A stretch of 64,000 nt of DNA from Paenibacillus graminis (GTDB taxonomy: Bacteria > Bacillota > Bacilli > Paenibacillales > Paenibacillaceae). The position numbers were made by a program, and so were the translations under genes. The stretch spans positions 682,001 to 746,000 of the forward strand of contig NZ_CP009287.1 in the NCBI RefSeq assembly GCF_000758705.1, in the 5' to 3' direction. A model generated the notes under the pieces. It saw only the letters and a list, made by a program, of their open reading frames with translations. It searched no databases and had not been told where the DNA came from. Shown one piece after another: positions 7,785 through 15,633 of this stretch. How positions within the stretch are numbered: the stretch's first letter is position 1; each line of letters opens with the position of its first letter.

Positions 7785-7988
7785 ATGATCATTTACCTGC
7801 TGCTGATCTACGCTGTTGTCATTATCATTGACCCCTACGGTCTGCTGAAGCAAGGGAAGAAGCGGGACTTCTATGTATGCTCAGTGCTGTGCCTGGTGTC
7901 CTTCTCCTTGGCTTTTGCGCTATCCATGCGGTGGGAAATTCCCAGCCCTTCGTCTCCGATTGTGCATTGGGTTAGAAAGCTATTCTAA
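7785..7988 (+). CDS. Small membrane protein of the germination operon
   Basis: A 67-residue protein with two hydrophobic segments (IIYLLLIYAVVIIIDPYGLL and the CSVLCLVSFSLAFALSM stretch) joined by a basic KQGKKRD loop, and a short polar tail. Only 6 bases separate it from gerC, and CCTCC-type spacing with GGGAGACTAACCTCCT precedes the ATG. Small two-helix proteins (D-type subunits) sit in several ger operons and can modulate receptor activity. Position and topology fit that role here, but I cannot assign it to a named family. Confidence 0.75.
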   Translation: MIIYLLLIYAVVIIIDPYGLLKQGKKRDFYVCSVLCLVSFSLAFALSMRWEIPSPSSPIVHWVRKLF

Positions 7989-8015
7989 ATCCGGATCATA
8001 TAAGGGGGAGGAAAG

Positions 8016-9122
8016 ATGAGCAAGGAAATCATACCGGCAGGGCAGGCTATAAGTATATCGGTCCTATTTATTATCGGCACTTCCCTTTTTATGGGCTCTT
8101 CGGGGCAGTCCGGCAACAGCAGCTGGATTGCCTTGATATTGGCCGCAGCACTGGCAGTTCCGCTCATGTTAATCTATGCCCGGCTGCATGTGCTTTTTCC
8201 GGGCAAGGATCTGTACGATATGCTGATTCTTGTGTTCGGGGCAGTCGCCGGGCGGGTGCTCTCCTGCCTGTATATCTGGTATGCTCTGCATTTGGGCTCG
8301 CTGGTGCTGCGGAATTTCGGAGAGTTCAGTAAGACGGTTGCCCTGACGTCAACACCGATGCTGGCCCCGATGCTTGTCATCGGCCTGCTGTGTGTCTGGG
8401 TGGTGAAGGCGGGAATGGAGGTGTTGGGGAGAAGTGCCAAATTCCTTTTGTTGTTTACTTTAATAGTGATTATAGTAGTAGAGCTTCTCTCTATCCCTAA
8501 ATATCATTACCATCACCTATTGCCGGTTCTAGACAGCGGGTGGAAGCTTGTTATGTCAGATACGATAGGCTCCTTCACCTTTCCTTTTGCTGAAATTGTG
8601 GTTTTCCTGGGTGCCTTTAATGTGCTGTCCAAAAAGGGTTCAGCCGCAAGGGTTCTGGTAAGCAGCACATTGATTGCCGCAGTCATTATCCTTCAGGTCA
8701 CTTTGCGCAATCTGATGGTATTGGGACCGGATATCCTGTCAAGCTTATATTTCCCCTCCTATGTGGCGGTCAGCAGAATCAACATTGGGGATTTCCTGAC
8801 ACGAATCGAAGGCTCTTCAGCGATTATATTTGTAACGGCGCTTTTTATTAAAGTAAGCTTATGTCTGTATGTGACCAGCAATGGGGTGGCAAAAGTATTC
8901 AAGCTGAGCAGCTACCGCTCGGTTGTGCTGCAGATGGGTCTGATTATGGTCTATCTGGCGGTTTTTATCTATAAGGACATTATGCAAATGGAGAGTTTTG
9001 CCTACCATATCTACAAAATTTACGCCTTTCCGTTTCAGGTGGTCATTCCCGTGATTCTGTGGGTGACTGCTGAAATTCTGGCCTGGAGGAGAAGCGGTAA
9101 GAAGACATCAACGCAGCAATAG
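8016..9122 (+). CDS. GerB-type spore germination permease (B subunit)
   Basis: A 368-residue integral membrane protein of the endospore germination permease family, related to the APC amino-acid/polyamine transporters. About ten hydrophobic segments are visible. Family stretches include AISISVLFIIGTSLFMG at the start, the LFPGKDLYDMLILVFGAVAGR loop and the WVVKAGMEVLGRSAKFLLL region. GGGGGAGGAAAG lies before the ATG. It closes the operon gerA-gerC-small protein-gerB, and B subunits are thought to form the germinant-binding membrane component. A weak hairpin with a T-run follows. Confidence 0.93.
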   Translation: MSKEIIPAGQAISISVLFIIGTSLFMGSSGQSGNSSWIALILAAALAVPLMLIYARLHVLFPGKDLYDMLILVFGAVAGRVLSCLYIWYALHLGSLVLRNFGEFSKTVALTSTPMLAPMLVIGLLCVWVVKAGMEVLGRSAKFLLLFTLIVIIVVELLSIPKYHYHHLLPVLDSGWKLVMSDTIGSFTFPFAEIVVFLGAFNVLSKKGSAARVLVSSTLIAAVIILQVTLRNLMVLGPDILSSLYFPSYVAVSRINIGDFLTRIEGSSAIIFVTALFIKVSLCLYVTSNGVAKVFKLSSYRSVVLQMGLIMVYLAVFIYKDIMQMESFAYHIYKIYAFPFQVVIPVILWVTAEILAWRRSGKKTSTQQ

Positions 9123-9172
9123 AAGACGGGGCTGGCCTTGGGATTCCAAGAGTCTTCACCGTTTTTTATTTC
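9122..9172 (+). terminator. Possible terminator of the germination operon
   Basis: Nested pairing GAAGAC...GTCTTC and CTTGG-GATT-CCAAG, followed by CACCGTTTTTTATTT. The stem is interrupted, so strength is uncertain. Confidence 0.45.
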
Positions 9173-9253
9173 CCACCTGTGCTGAAGATAGCTATAATGA
9201 GAGGCAGAGAGCTTAGGGGAATCTTTGAGAAACTGGCGAAGGAGGAAGCGCGG

Positions 9254-9880
9254 GTGAGCGTATCAAGCATCGTCATGTCCTCGCATTGGGGCAGGGAAGT
9301 CAGACATAAGTATATTACACAGGAGTCTAAGGCGCTCGCAGTAGTTTTTCCGGGTAAGAACTACTCGGCTGAGCGTTCGCTGCTGGATTATGCGGCCAAG
9401 CTGGCCCGGGAATATGGCTGTGATATCCTGCTGTTGGAATATGGCTATCAGAGCGCACGGGCTGAGCTCAAACGTGACGAAATCGATATTATAGCCGAGG
9501 AATGCAAAGCGGCCGTTAGCTCGCTTCCGGAGTATGAGCAGCTGCTCTTCATAAGCAAAAGCATGGGGGCTGTCATTGCCGGCAGAGTGGCGGCAGAGCT
9601 GAACCTCAACCTGAAGACCTCGCATTTGTATCTGACACCAGTAGCGGATTCACTCCCGCTGCTGCGGCAGAGCCGGGGCAGCATCATCTACGGCGGCAGC
9701 GACCCGACCTTCACGGAACAGCATGCCGCCGGGCTTAACGGACAGAAGAATCTGCGGGTGTACCGGATTGATGACGCCAATAACGCACTCGAAGTGGGCA
9801 GTGTCAATGAGTCGCTGGCGGTGCTGCTGGTCATTATTAATTTTTATCACGAGTTTTTCCGGGATGCACTTACAGGTTGA
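9254..9880 (+). CDS. Alpha/beta-hydrolase-like protein
   Basis: A 208-residue protein with an alpha/beta-hydrolase layout. A beta strand ALAVVFPGKNYSAERSLLDY precedes a nucleophile-elbow-like ISKSMGAVIAGRVA (Ser in SKSMG, a GxSxG variant lacking the first glycine), and IIYGGSDPTF and an NNALEVG segment could supply the acid. No histidine stands clearly in the usual place; NNALEVG replaces a typical DH. The GTG at 9254 is chosen for its AAGGAGG 8 bases upstream; the frame is open back to a GTG at 9179 with no ribosome site. It leads a run of four closely spaced genes up to 11617. The substrate is unknown. Confidence 0.65.
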   Translation: MSVSSIVMSSHWGREVRHKYITQESKALAVVFPGKNYSAERSLLDYAAKLAREYGCDILLLEYGYQSARAELKRDEIDIIAEECKAAVSSLPEYEQLLFISKSMGAVIAGRVAAELNLNLKTSHLYLTPVADSLPLLRQSRGSIIYGGSDPTFTEQHAAGLNGQKNLRVYRIDDANNALEVGSVNESLAVLLVIINFYHEFFRDALTG

Positions 9881-9919
9881 GGCATCTGGACCATATATCC
9901 AAGCAAGGAGAGGATTGCG

Positions 9920-10216
9920 ATGATTTTGGAAGCAGCCATGCTGCAGGTCAAGCCGGGGCTTACCAGCCAATTTGAACAGAGCTTCAAGGCAGCGTCCGTA
10001 CTCATTTCTTCTATAGAAGGCTATTTGGGCCATGAGCTGCAGCATTGCCTGGAGGATGATCATAAATACCTGCTGCTTGTGAAGTGGCGAAATCTTGAGG
10101 ATCATACCATAGGGTTCAGGGAATCCGGCCAATATCAGGAGTGGAAAGCGCTGCTGCATCATTATTACAGCCCTTTCCCGGTAGTGGAGCATTTCACGTG
10201 TATTAATCTGGAGTAA
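9920..10216 (+). CDS. Antibiotic biosynthesis monooxygenase (ABM) domain protein
   Basis: A 98-residue dimeric alpha+beta barrel protein. The fold signature is plain: ILEAAMLQVKPGLTSQFEQSF, then SSIEGYLGHELQHCLEDDHKYLLLVKWRNLEDHTIGFRES (broken here across strands), and a C-terminal HYYSPFPVVEHF strand. ABM proteins include quinol monooxygenases, haem-degrading enzymes and many of unknown role; the haem-ligand pattern of IsdG is not obvious. AAGGAGAGG precedes the ATG. It is followed after 16 bases by an APH-like kinase gene, so the two are probably cotranscribed. Confidence 0.82.
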   Translation: MILEAAMLQVKPGLTSQFEQSFKAASVLISSIEGYLGHELQHCLEDDHKYLLLVKWRNLEDHTIGFRESGQYQEWKALLHHYYSPFPVVEHFTCINLE

Positions 10217-10232
10217 CTTTTGGGGGGACGGC

Positions 10233-11054
10233 ATGCCGGGGAAGCAGATTGGGGAAGGAAGAACAGCGGAGGTCCGGGAATATGGGACAGGGAAGATTCT
10301 GAAGCTCTATCGCGGGGAAATTCCTGCGCACTATGTTGAACACGAATATGAGGTCTGTAAATATGTCTACCAGCAAGGCGTCCAGACGCCTCAGCCTATT
10401 GAACTGGTTACGCTTGAGGAACGCAAGGGGATTATATTTCAGCAAATTCATGGCGGCTCCATGCTGCGGCTGATTGGAGAGAAGCCGTGGAGGCTGGGCG
10501 GATATGCCAGGCAGCTAGCTTCGCTACATCATGACCTGCATAAGCTTCAGGGGGCAGAAGCCTTCGGCAGGCAGAAGGACATCCTGAGGAGCAGCATTAT
10601 TGCCGCCCCTATGCTCACGATGGAGGAAAAGACACCCGTCCTGGAAAAGCTGGAGCAGCTGCCGGAGGGCGGCCGGCTCTTGCATGGGGATTTCCACCCG
10701 GACAATGTGCTGATCGACGGACAGGCATGGACCATCGACTGGATGACCGGGATGACCGGCAATCCTGCCGGGGACGCGGCAAGGTCTGTGATTATGTTCA
10801 GCATGGGAGCTTTGCCGCCCGGAACTTCACTAGCGACCCGGCTCGTTACGGGTTTTATAAGGCAGAGGCTCACGAAAGGGTACATCGGGGAATATCTCAG
10901 GCTGTCGGGTCTTTCTTATGCTGAGGTAAATGCCTGGGTGCTGCCGGTAGCCTCAGCCCGGCTTACGGAAGGTATTCCAGTTGCTGAGAAGGAACAGCTG
11001 GTCCGCGAAATCCGCAGACGTCTGAACTCCAATTCCTCCCGGACAGGATATTAA
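10233..11054 (+). CDS. Aminoglycoside phosphotransferase (APH) family kinase
   Basis: A 273-residue small-molecule kinase fold. The N-lobe starts with a glycine-rich strand (IGEGRTAEVREYGTGKILKL) where LKLY supplies the ATP lysine. The catalytic loop is LLHGDFHPDNVLIDG (Asp and Asn, near residues 150-164), and the metal-binding Asp is in WTIDWMTG. Most genomic APH-family proteins phosphorylate cell metabolites rather than antibiotics, so resistance should not be assumed. GGGGGGACGGC precedes the ATG. It lies between the ABM gene and a DUF1697 gene with short gaps, suggesting one transcript. Confidence 0.85.
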   Translation: MPGKQIGEGRTAEVREYGTGKILKLYRGEIPAHYVEHEYEVCKYVYQQGVQTPQPIELVTLEERKGIIFQQIHGGSMLRLIGEKPWRLGGYARQLASLHHDLHKLQGAEAFGRQKDILRSSIIAAPMLTMEEKTPVLEKLEQLPEGGRLLHGDFHPDNVLIDGQAWTIDWMTGMTGNPAGDAARSVIMFSMGALPPGTSLATRLVTGFIRQRLTKGYIGEYLRLSGLSYAEVNAWVLPVASARLTEGIPVAEKEQLVREIRRRLNSNSSRTGY

Positions 11055-11071
11055 AGGAAGAAGGTGCTGTT

Positions 11072-11617
11072 ATGATTACATATATTGCGCTGCTGCGAGG
11101 CATCAACGTGGGCGGCAACAAAATCATTAAGATGCAGGCCCTGAAGGCCATGTTCGAGTCGCTGGGGTATGGCCGGGTGCGCACCTATATCCAGTCCGGA
11201 AATGTAGTGTTTGAGAGCAATGAAGCCCAGGCCGCTGAACTTGAGGCTGTGATCAGTGCGGCAATCAAGGAGACATTCGGATTTGATGTTAGCGTGTTAA
11301 TCCGCACACTGGAGGAACTCGAGGCGGCGATTGCGGGCAATCCGTTTGAACCCCCTGCGCAAGAGGGCTATAAACGCCTGTATGTTTCGTTCCTCGCTGA
11401 GGCGCCATCGAAAGAGGCGCTGGAGAAGCTGCGCCCCTATGAGAATGGTGCAGACAAACTCTATGTTGCGGGTAAAGAGATGTACACGCTGTACGAGGTG
11501 AGCGCAAGCCAATCTCCATTATTCAAGGTACAGCTGGACAAGCTCCTCGGAACCTCCATTACCGCACGCAATTGGAATACAGTGAACAAGCTGGCGGCAA
11601 TGGGGAAGGAAAAGTAG
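11072..11617 (+). CDS. DUF1697 family protein
   Basis: A 181-residue protein beginning with the family signature YIALLRGINVGGNKIIKMQALKAM (given here across its length), followed by the RTYIQSGNVVFES strand and, near the C-terminus, ARNWNTVNKLAAM. DUF1697 proteins are soluble, widespread and have no settled function. AAGGAAGAAGG precedes the ATG. It is the last gene of the 9.25-11.6 kb run and is followed by a hairpin terminator. Confidence 0.88.
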   Translation: MITYIALLRGINVGGNKIIKMQALKAMFESLGYGRVRTYIQSGNVVFESNEAQAAELEAVISAAIKETFGFDVSVLIRTLEELEAAIAGNPFEPPAQEGYKRLYVSFLAEAPSKEALEKLRPYENGADKLYVAGKEMYTLYEVSASQSPLFKVQLDKLLGTSITARNWNTVNKLAAMGKEK

Positions 11618-11662
11618 CGGAGAAGGAATGGGAGTAGCGGAAAAGGAATGTTTTTTATAGGC

Positions 11663-11693
11663 AAAAGTCACGGCCCCACGTTGTGGGGCTTTT
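11663..11693 (+). terminator. Terminator after the DUF1697 gene
   Basis: GCCCCAC-GTT-GTGGGGC followed by TTTT, about 55 bases after the stop codon. Confidence 0.75.
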
Positions 11694-11879
11694 GTACTGT
11701 TCAGGAAATCATAATTTATCTTTATTGCGGATAAAGTGTGCAAAAATGGGGGATAAGTAGGCGTGGGTTCAGCGAATTTATTCAAACGGGTGGAGATCAG
11801 CCGGATTCGATAGCTTTTTTTCAGCTAATGTTTTAGAAGAAATTACGCCATCCGAAGTTATCATCCGGTGAGCAGTGCT

Positions 11880-12066
11880 AGTTGGAAAAAGTGAACTTAT
11901 TTCTCCCGCAAATCAACAAATTGTGAGAATGAAGTGGAAAAAGGAAACTTCATTGAGCTATATTCCTCATCCTATGGCGAAAGGAGCTGATATAGTTTAC
12001 CTATTTCCACTTAACCTGCGGGGAACAGGCAGTGCCCAGCAAATTAGGTGCCCTTTTTCCACTTGG
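11880..12066. repeat. Inverted-repeat element, copy B (TGGAAAAAG family)
   Basis: Forward arms TTGGAAAAAGTGAACTT (TGG at 11883) and GTGGAAAAAGGAAACTT (TGG at 11935) face reverse arms TTACCTATTTCCAC (CCA ends 12009) and TTAGGTGCCCTTTTTCCAC (CCA ends 12061). Arm spacing is 52 bp on each side and the outer span is 179 bp, matching copy A. It lies in the gap between the DUF1697 gene and the GT39 gene, a stretch of over 700 bases with no credible gene. Confidence 0.8.
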
Positions 12067-12108
12067 ATTTGCTGTAGGAATCATGGGGAGAATGCTAAAC
12101 TGACATCC

Positions 12109-12150
12109 AAAAAGGCTACGTCATCCAGTCATGGACGGCGTAGCCTTTTT
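12109..12150. terminator. Bidirectional terminator-like hairpin
   Basis: AAAAAGGCTACGTC ... GGCGTAGCCTTTTT, flanked by A- and T-runs on the two sides. It stands alone between the repeat element and the GT39 gene, 490 bases after the nearest upstream gene. Confidence 0.7.
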
Positions 12151-12341
12151 GCATCTTTCAAAAGCGCCGAAGCAAGGCTCAACACTGTTGAGCTTTTGGC
12201 CGCTTCAGCATTCAGCAAACATTCAGTTTGATTTCATTATCAGTTAAGGTAGGGATGCCATAATACACCTAAGCAAAGATGTGCCGGGAATTGAGTACTG
12301 CCGGAATAATACACGGATGGACCGATGGGGAGTGGAGAGTA

Positions 12342-14534
12342 ATGAAATGGATAAAAAAGCTGGGTTCCGATGTCATACTGCTGGGGGTACTGCTGCTTGC
12401 AGCCTTTCTGTATGGCTATGGAATCTGGAATGATCAATACGCCAATACCTACTATACGACTGCGGTGGGAAGTATGCTCCAGAGCTTCCATAACTTCTTC
12501 TTTGCCTCACTGGACTCGGCGGGTTCGGTAACGGTCGATAAACCGCCGGTTACCTTCTGGATTCAGACGCTCAGCGCGCTGATCTTCGGACTGCATGGCT
12601 GGAGCGTGATCCTGCCCCAGGTGATTGGCGGGATGGGTTCGGTGCTGCTCGTATATCTGCTGGTGAAGCCAACCTTTGGCCGCACGGCAGCGCGTCTCGC
12701 GGCATTGGCCATGGCAACTACACCTGTGGCTGCCGCTGTGAGCAGAACGAACAATATCGATGCTATGCTGGTGTTCACGCTGTTGCTGGCGGCATGGTTT
12801 CTCTTCAAGGGGACGAAGCGAAATACAACGGGCAGCCTTCTCGCTGCATTTGCCCTCATCGGCGTTGGCTTCAACGAAAAGATGCTGCAGGCCTATATGG
12901 TACTTCCGGCATTTTATCTCTTTTATATTTTGGCAGCCAAAGTGAACTGGAAGAAAAAAACCGGCGTGCTAGCCGCCTGCACCGCAGTACTGCTGGTGGT
13001 TTCGTTGTCCTGGGCGGTGATCGTGGATTCCATCCCGGCCGGCAAACGGCCTTACATGGGCAGCAGCGGCACCAACTCTGTGCTCAATCTGGCTTTTGGC
13101 TACAACGGGGTAGCACGCTTAACGGGCGAACGCAGCACCGGGGGTGTCGGGGGCGGATTCCCTGGCGGCGGAGGCAGCGGAATGATCGGCGGAGGTGAAA
13201 TGCCATTCTGGAATGGCGGGGAAATGCCGCTCATGAACGGAACAGGCGGTCAAGACGGCCGGGGCGGCCCGGGAACGATGAACGGAATAGACGGCCAGGC
13301 CCAGGGGCAGCAGCCGGGAGGTACTGGAGGCGGACAGGCTGACGGAGGCTCGGATGGCCGCGGCCAAGCTCCAGGTGGCGGCGGGATGGAGGGGCAGGTG
13401 CCAGGCGGCAGAGCGGACGGTGAAGACGGCCAGGGCGGAAATCGCCAGTTCAACTTCGGCCAAGGCGGACGCAGCGTGAGCGGAGGCGGAATGTTCAATA
13501 CCGGCACAGCCGGTCCGCTGCGCTTGTTCCAATCGGCGTTGTCCGGTCAAGCCAGCTGGCTGCTGCCCTTCCTGCTGTTCGGCTGCATCGGGATTTTTGC
13601 CAGCCTGCGCAGACGGAATTTTACCCAAGAACATAAAGAAGCGTTGTTCTGGCTGGCCTGGCTGGTACCTGTTATGGGATTCTTCAGCATCGCCGGGTTC
13701 TTCCACCAATACTACCTGATTATGATGGCTCCGCCGATTGCGGCACTGGTAGGCGCAGGCTGGCTCCGGCTCTGGACCTATTATAAGGAGCGTGCAGCCT
13801 GGCTGTCCTGGCTGCTTCCGGTGGCCACACTCGCTACAGCACTCTTCCAGTGGTACATCATTCATCCTTATGACAGTACCATTGGCAGTGGCTGGTCCAT
13901 AGGTGTCCTGGCTGGAGGGGGCGCAGTAACTGTGCTGCTGCTGGTGCTCCGGATATTGAAGGGGCAGAAGAAGCGGTTCGTCTATGCATCCGCTGTACTT
14001 GGGCTGCTGGTCCTGCTGGTTGGACCGCTGTACTGGGCGCTTACGCCAATTACATACGGCTCAAACAGCATGACACCGGCAGCAGGCCCGGACAGCGGGA
14101 TGGGTGGCTTTGGAGGCATGGGTGGCATGGATGGCATGGGCATGGGCGGCAGAAACGGCACCACTGGAGTCAACGAGAATCTGCTGGCTTATCTGAAGGA
14201 GCATAATACCGGCGAGAAATATTTGTTCGCAGCCATGGATTACGGAACTGCAGGCCCTTATATCATTGATGAACATGAGTCGGTCGTGATTCTGAACGGA
14301 TTCAACAACTCGGACGTGCCTTATACCACCGATACGCTGAAGGCGCTCGTGGCGAGCGGTAAAGTGAAGTACTTCCTCGTGACTACCGGCGGCATGGGCG
14401 GCGGCGGACGTGGAGGCAATTCTGAAATTACGAACTGGATTACGGAGAACGGGACAGCAGTTCCGACAGCAGAATGGCAGGGCACAGTGACAGGCAGCAA
14501 CGGAGGAACCTTGTACGAGGTGACTGTTCAGTAG
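12342..14534 (+). CDS. GT39-type membrane glycosyltransferase (YkcB/ArnT-like)
   Basis: A 730-residue polytopic membrane glycosyltransferase of the dolichyl-phosphate mannosyltransferase (GT39/ArnT) type. The first loop has the hallmark acidic region (NDQYANTYYTTAVGSML, then DSAGSVTVDKPPVTFWIQTL), and about a dozen membrane helices follow. A glycine-rich insert of about 120 residues (266-386; GGFPGGGGSGMIGGG and similar) and shorter Gly/Met tracts (near 583-608 and 682-695) interrupt extracytoplasmic loops. The ATG at 12342 follows GGAGTGGAGAG. The next gene is a GT2 enzyme likely to make the lipid-linked sugar donor, as in Bacillus subtilis ykcB-ykcC. The acceptor glycan is unknown. Confidence 0.85.
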   Translation: MKWIKKLGSDVILLGVLLLAAFLYGYGIWNDQYANTYYTTAVGSMLQSFHNFFFASLDSAGSVTVDKPPVTFWIQTLSALIFGLHGWSVILPQVIGGMGSVLLVYLLVKPTFGRTAARLAALAMATTPVAAAVSRTNNIDAMLVFTLLLAAWFLFKGTKRNTTGSLLAAFALIGVGFNEKMLQAYMVLPAFYLFYILAAKVNWKKKTGVLAACTAVLLVVSLSWAVIVDSIPAGKRPYMGSSGTNSVLNLAFGYNGVARLTGERSTGGVGGGFPGGGGSGMIGGGEMPFWNGGEMPLMNGTGGQDGRGGPGTMNGIDGQAQGQQPGGTGGGQADGGSDGRGQAPGGGGMEGQVPGGRADGEDGQGGNRQFNFGQGGRSVSGGGMFNTGTAGPLRLFQSALSGQASWLLPFLLFGCIGIFASLRRRNFTQEHKEALFWLAWLVPVMGFFSIAGFFHQYYLIMMAPPIAALVGAGWLRLWTYYKERAAWLSWLLPVATLATALFQWYIIHPYDSTIGSGWSIGVLAGGGAVTVLLLVLRILKGQKKRFVYASAVLGLLVLLVGPLYWALTPITYGSNSMTPAAGPDSGMGGFGGMGGMDGMGMGGRNGTTGVNENLLAYLKEHNTGEKYLFAAMDYGTAGPYIIDEHESVVILNGFNNSDVPYTTDTLKALVASGKVKYFLVTTGGMGGGGRGGNSEITNWITENGTAVPTAEWQGTVTGSNGGTLYEVTVQ

Positions 14535-14626
14535 GTTAGAGACAAGCAGGCTGTTACAGGAGGCGTGCCGAACAGACTTTTAATGTAAGGGGCGCTTTAT
14601 TACTTAAATCTAAGGAGGAGCTGCTC

Positions 14627-15610
14627 ATGAGTACACACGTGCGCTATTCCGTAATTATACCAATGTATAACGAAGAGGCTGTTATTCAGGAGACGTACCG
14701 GCGGATCAAAAAAGTGATGGGAACGACAGGAGAGGTCTATGAGCTGTTATTCGTCAATGACGGGAGCACGGACAACTGTGCGCAGATGATTGAGGAATAC
14801 AGCTACTGGGACGAGAGTGTGAAGCTGATTGATCTGTCCCGCAACTTCGGCCATCAGATTGCCATAACCGCCGGTATGGATTATTCACTGGGGGATGCGG
14901 TGGTCATCATTGACGCCGATCTGCAGGACCCGCCGGAGCTCATTCTGGATATGATCCGGGAGTGGAAAAACGGCTATGAGGTTGTGTACGCCAAACGGAT
15001 CAAGCGAAACGGCGAATCCCTCTTCAAAAAGTGGACAGCAAGCCTCTTCTACCGGGTGCTGCGTTATTCCACGGACATTTCGATTCCGGTAGATACCGGT
15101 GATTTCCGGCTCATTGACCGCAAGGTGTGTGAGGAACTGAAACGGCTCCCGGAGAAAAACCGCTTTGTGCGCGGACTGGTCAGCTGGGTAGGCTTCCGCC
15201 AGAAGGCTATCGAATATGAACGTGATGAACGGCTAGCCGGGGAGACGAAATATCCCTTGAAGCGCATGATCAAGCTGTCGCTGGATGGAATCACCTCCTT
15301 TTCCTACAAGCCGCTGAAGCTGGCGGGCTATCTAGGAGGGCTCCTCTCGGGAGCCGGATTTCTGTACCTTATGTACGTGCTGTATCTGGCGCTGTTTACG
15401 GACGCGGCTGTTAAAGGCTGGGCTTCGATGATCGGTATTACCCTGACATTCAACGGATTTGTACTGATTATGCTGGGCATCCTGGGTGAATATGTCGGCC
15501 GGATCTACGACGAGACGAAACGGCGTCCGCTCTACATTGTCCAGGAATTTTACAGCGGCAAGAAGCAGCAAAGTGTAAGCGAACAGAGAGTGGCCCAGCT
15601 CAATAAATAA
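14627..15610 (+). CDS. GT2 family polyprenyl-phosphate glycosyltransferase (YkcC/CsbB-like)
   Basis: A 327-residue enzyme with a cytoplasmic GT-A domain and two C-terminal membrane helices. Visible motifs are SVIIPMYNEEAVI, LLFVNDGSTDN, IDLSRNFGHQIAITAGMDY, the DXD-like VIIDADLQDPPELI and DTGDFRLIDRKV. This layout is that of DPM1/GtrB-like enzymes, which transfer a sugar from a nucleotide donor to undecaprenyl phosphate. The neighbouring GT39 protein would use the lipid-linked sugar outside the cell, and the downstream uridylyltransferase could supply UDP-glucose. AAGGAGGAGCTGCTC precedes the ATG. Confidence 0.92.
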   Translation: MSTHVRYSVIIPMYNEEAVIQETYRRIKKVMGTTGEVYELLFVNDGSTDNCAQMIEEYSYWDESVKLIDLSRNFGHQIAITAGMDYSLGDAVVIIDADLQDPPELILDMIREWKNGYEVVYAKRIKRNGESLFKKWTASLFYRVLRYSTDISIPVDTGDFRLIDRKVCEELKRLPEKNRFVRGLVSWVGFRQKAIEYERDERLAGETKYPLKRMIKLSLDGITSFSYKPLKLAGYLGGLLSGAGFLYLMYVLYLALFTDAAVKGWASMIGITLTFNGFVLIMLGILGEYVGRIYDETKRRPLYIVQEFYSGKKQQSVSEQRVAQLNK

Positions 15611-15633
15611 TAGGACAGAGGAGTGGATCCATC

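Noticed and set aside
10233..11054. Aminoglycoside resistance gene
   Set aside because: The fold and motifs fit the APH family, but nothing specific to known resistance enzymes is visible and the context is housekeeping.
12109..12150. Could be part of the inverted-repeat element family
   Set aside because: It lacks the TGGAAAAAG arms and has the plain form of a terminator; a similar hairpin occurs after copy D, next to sodA.
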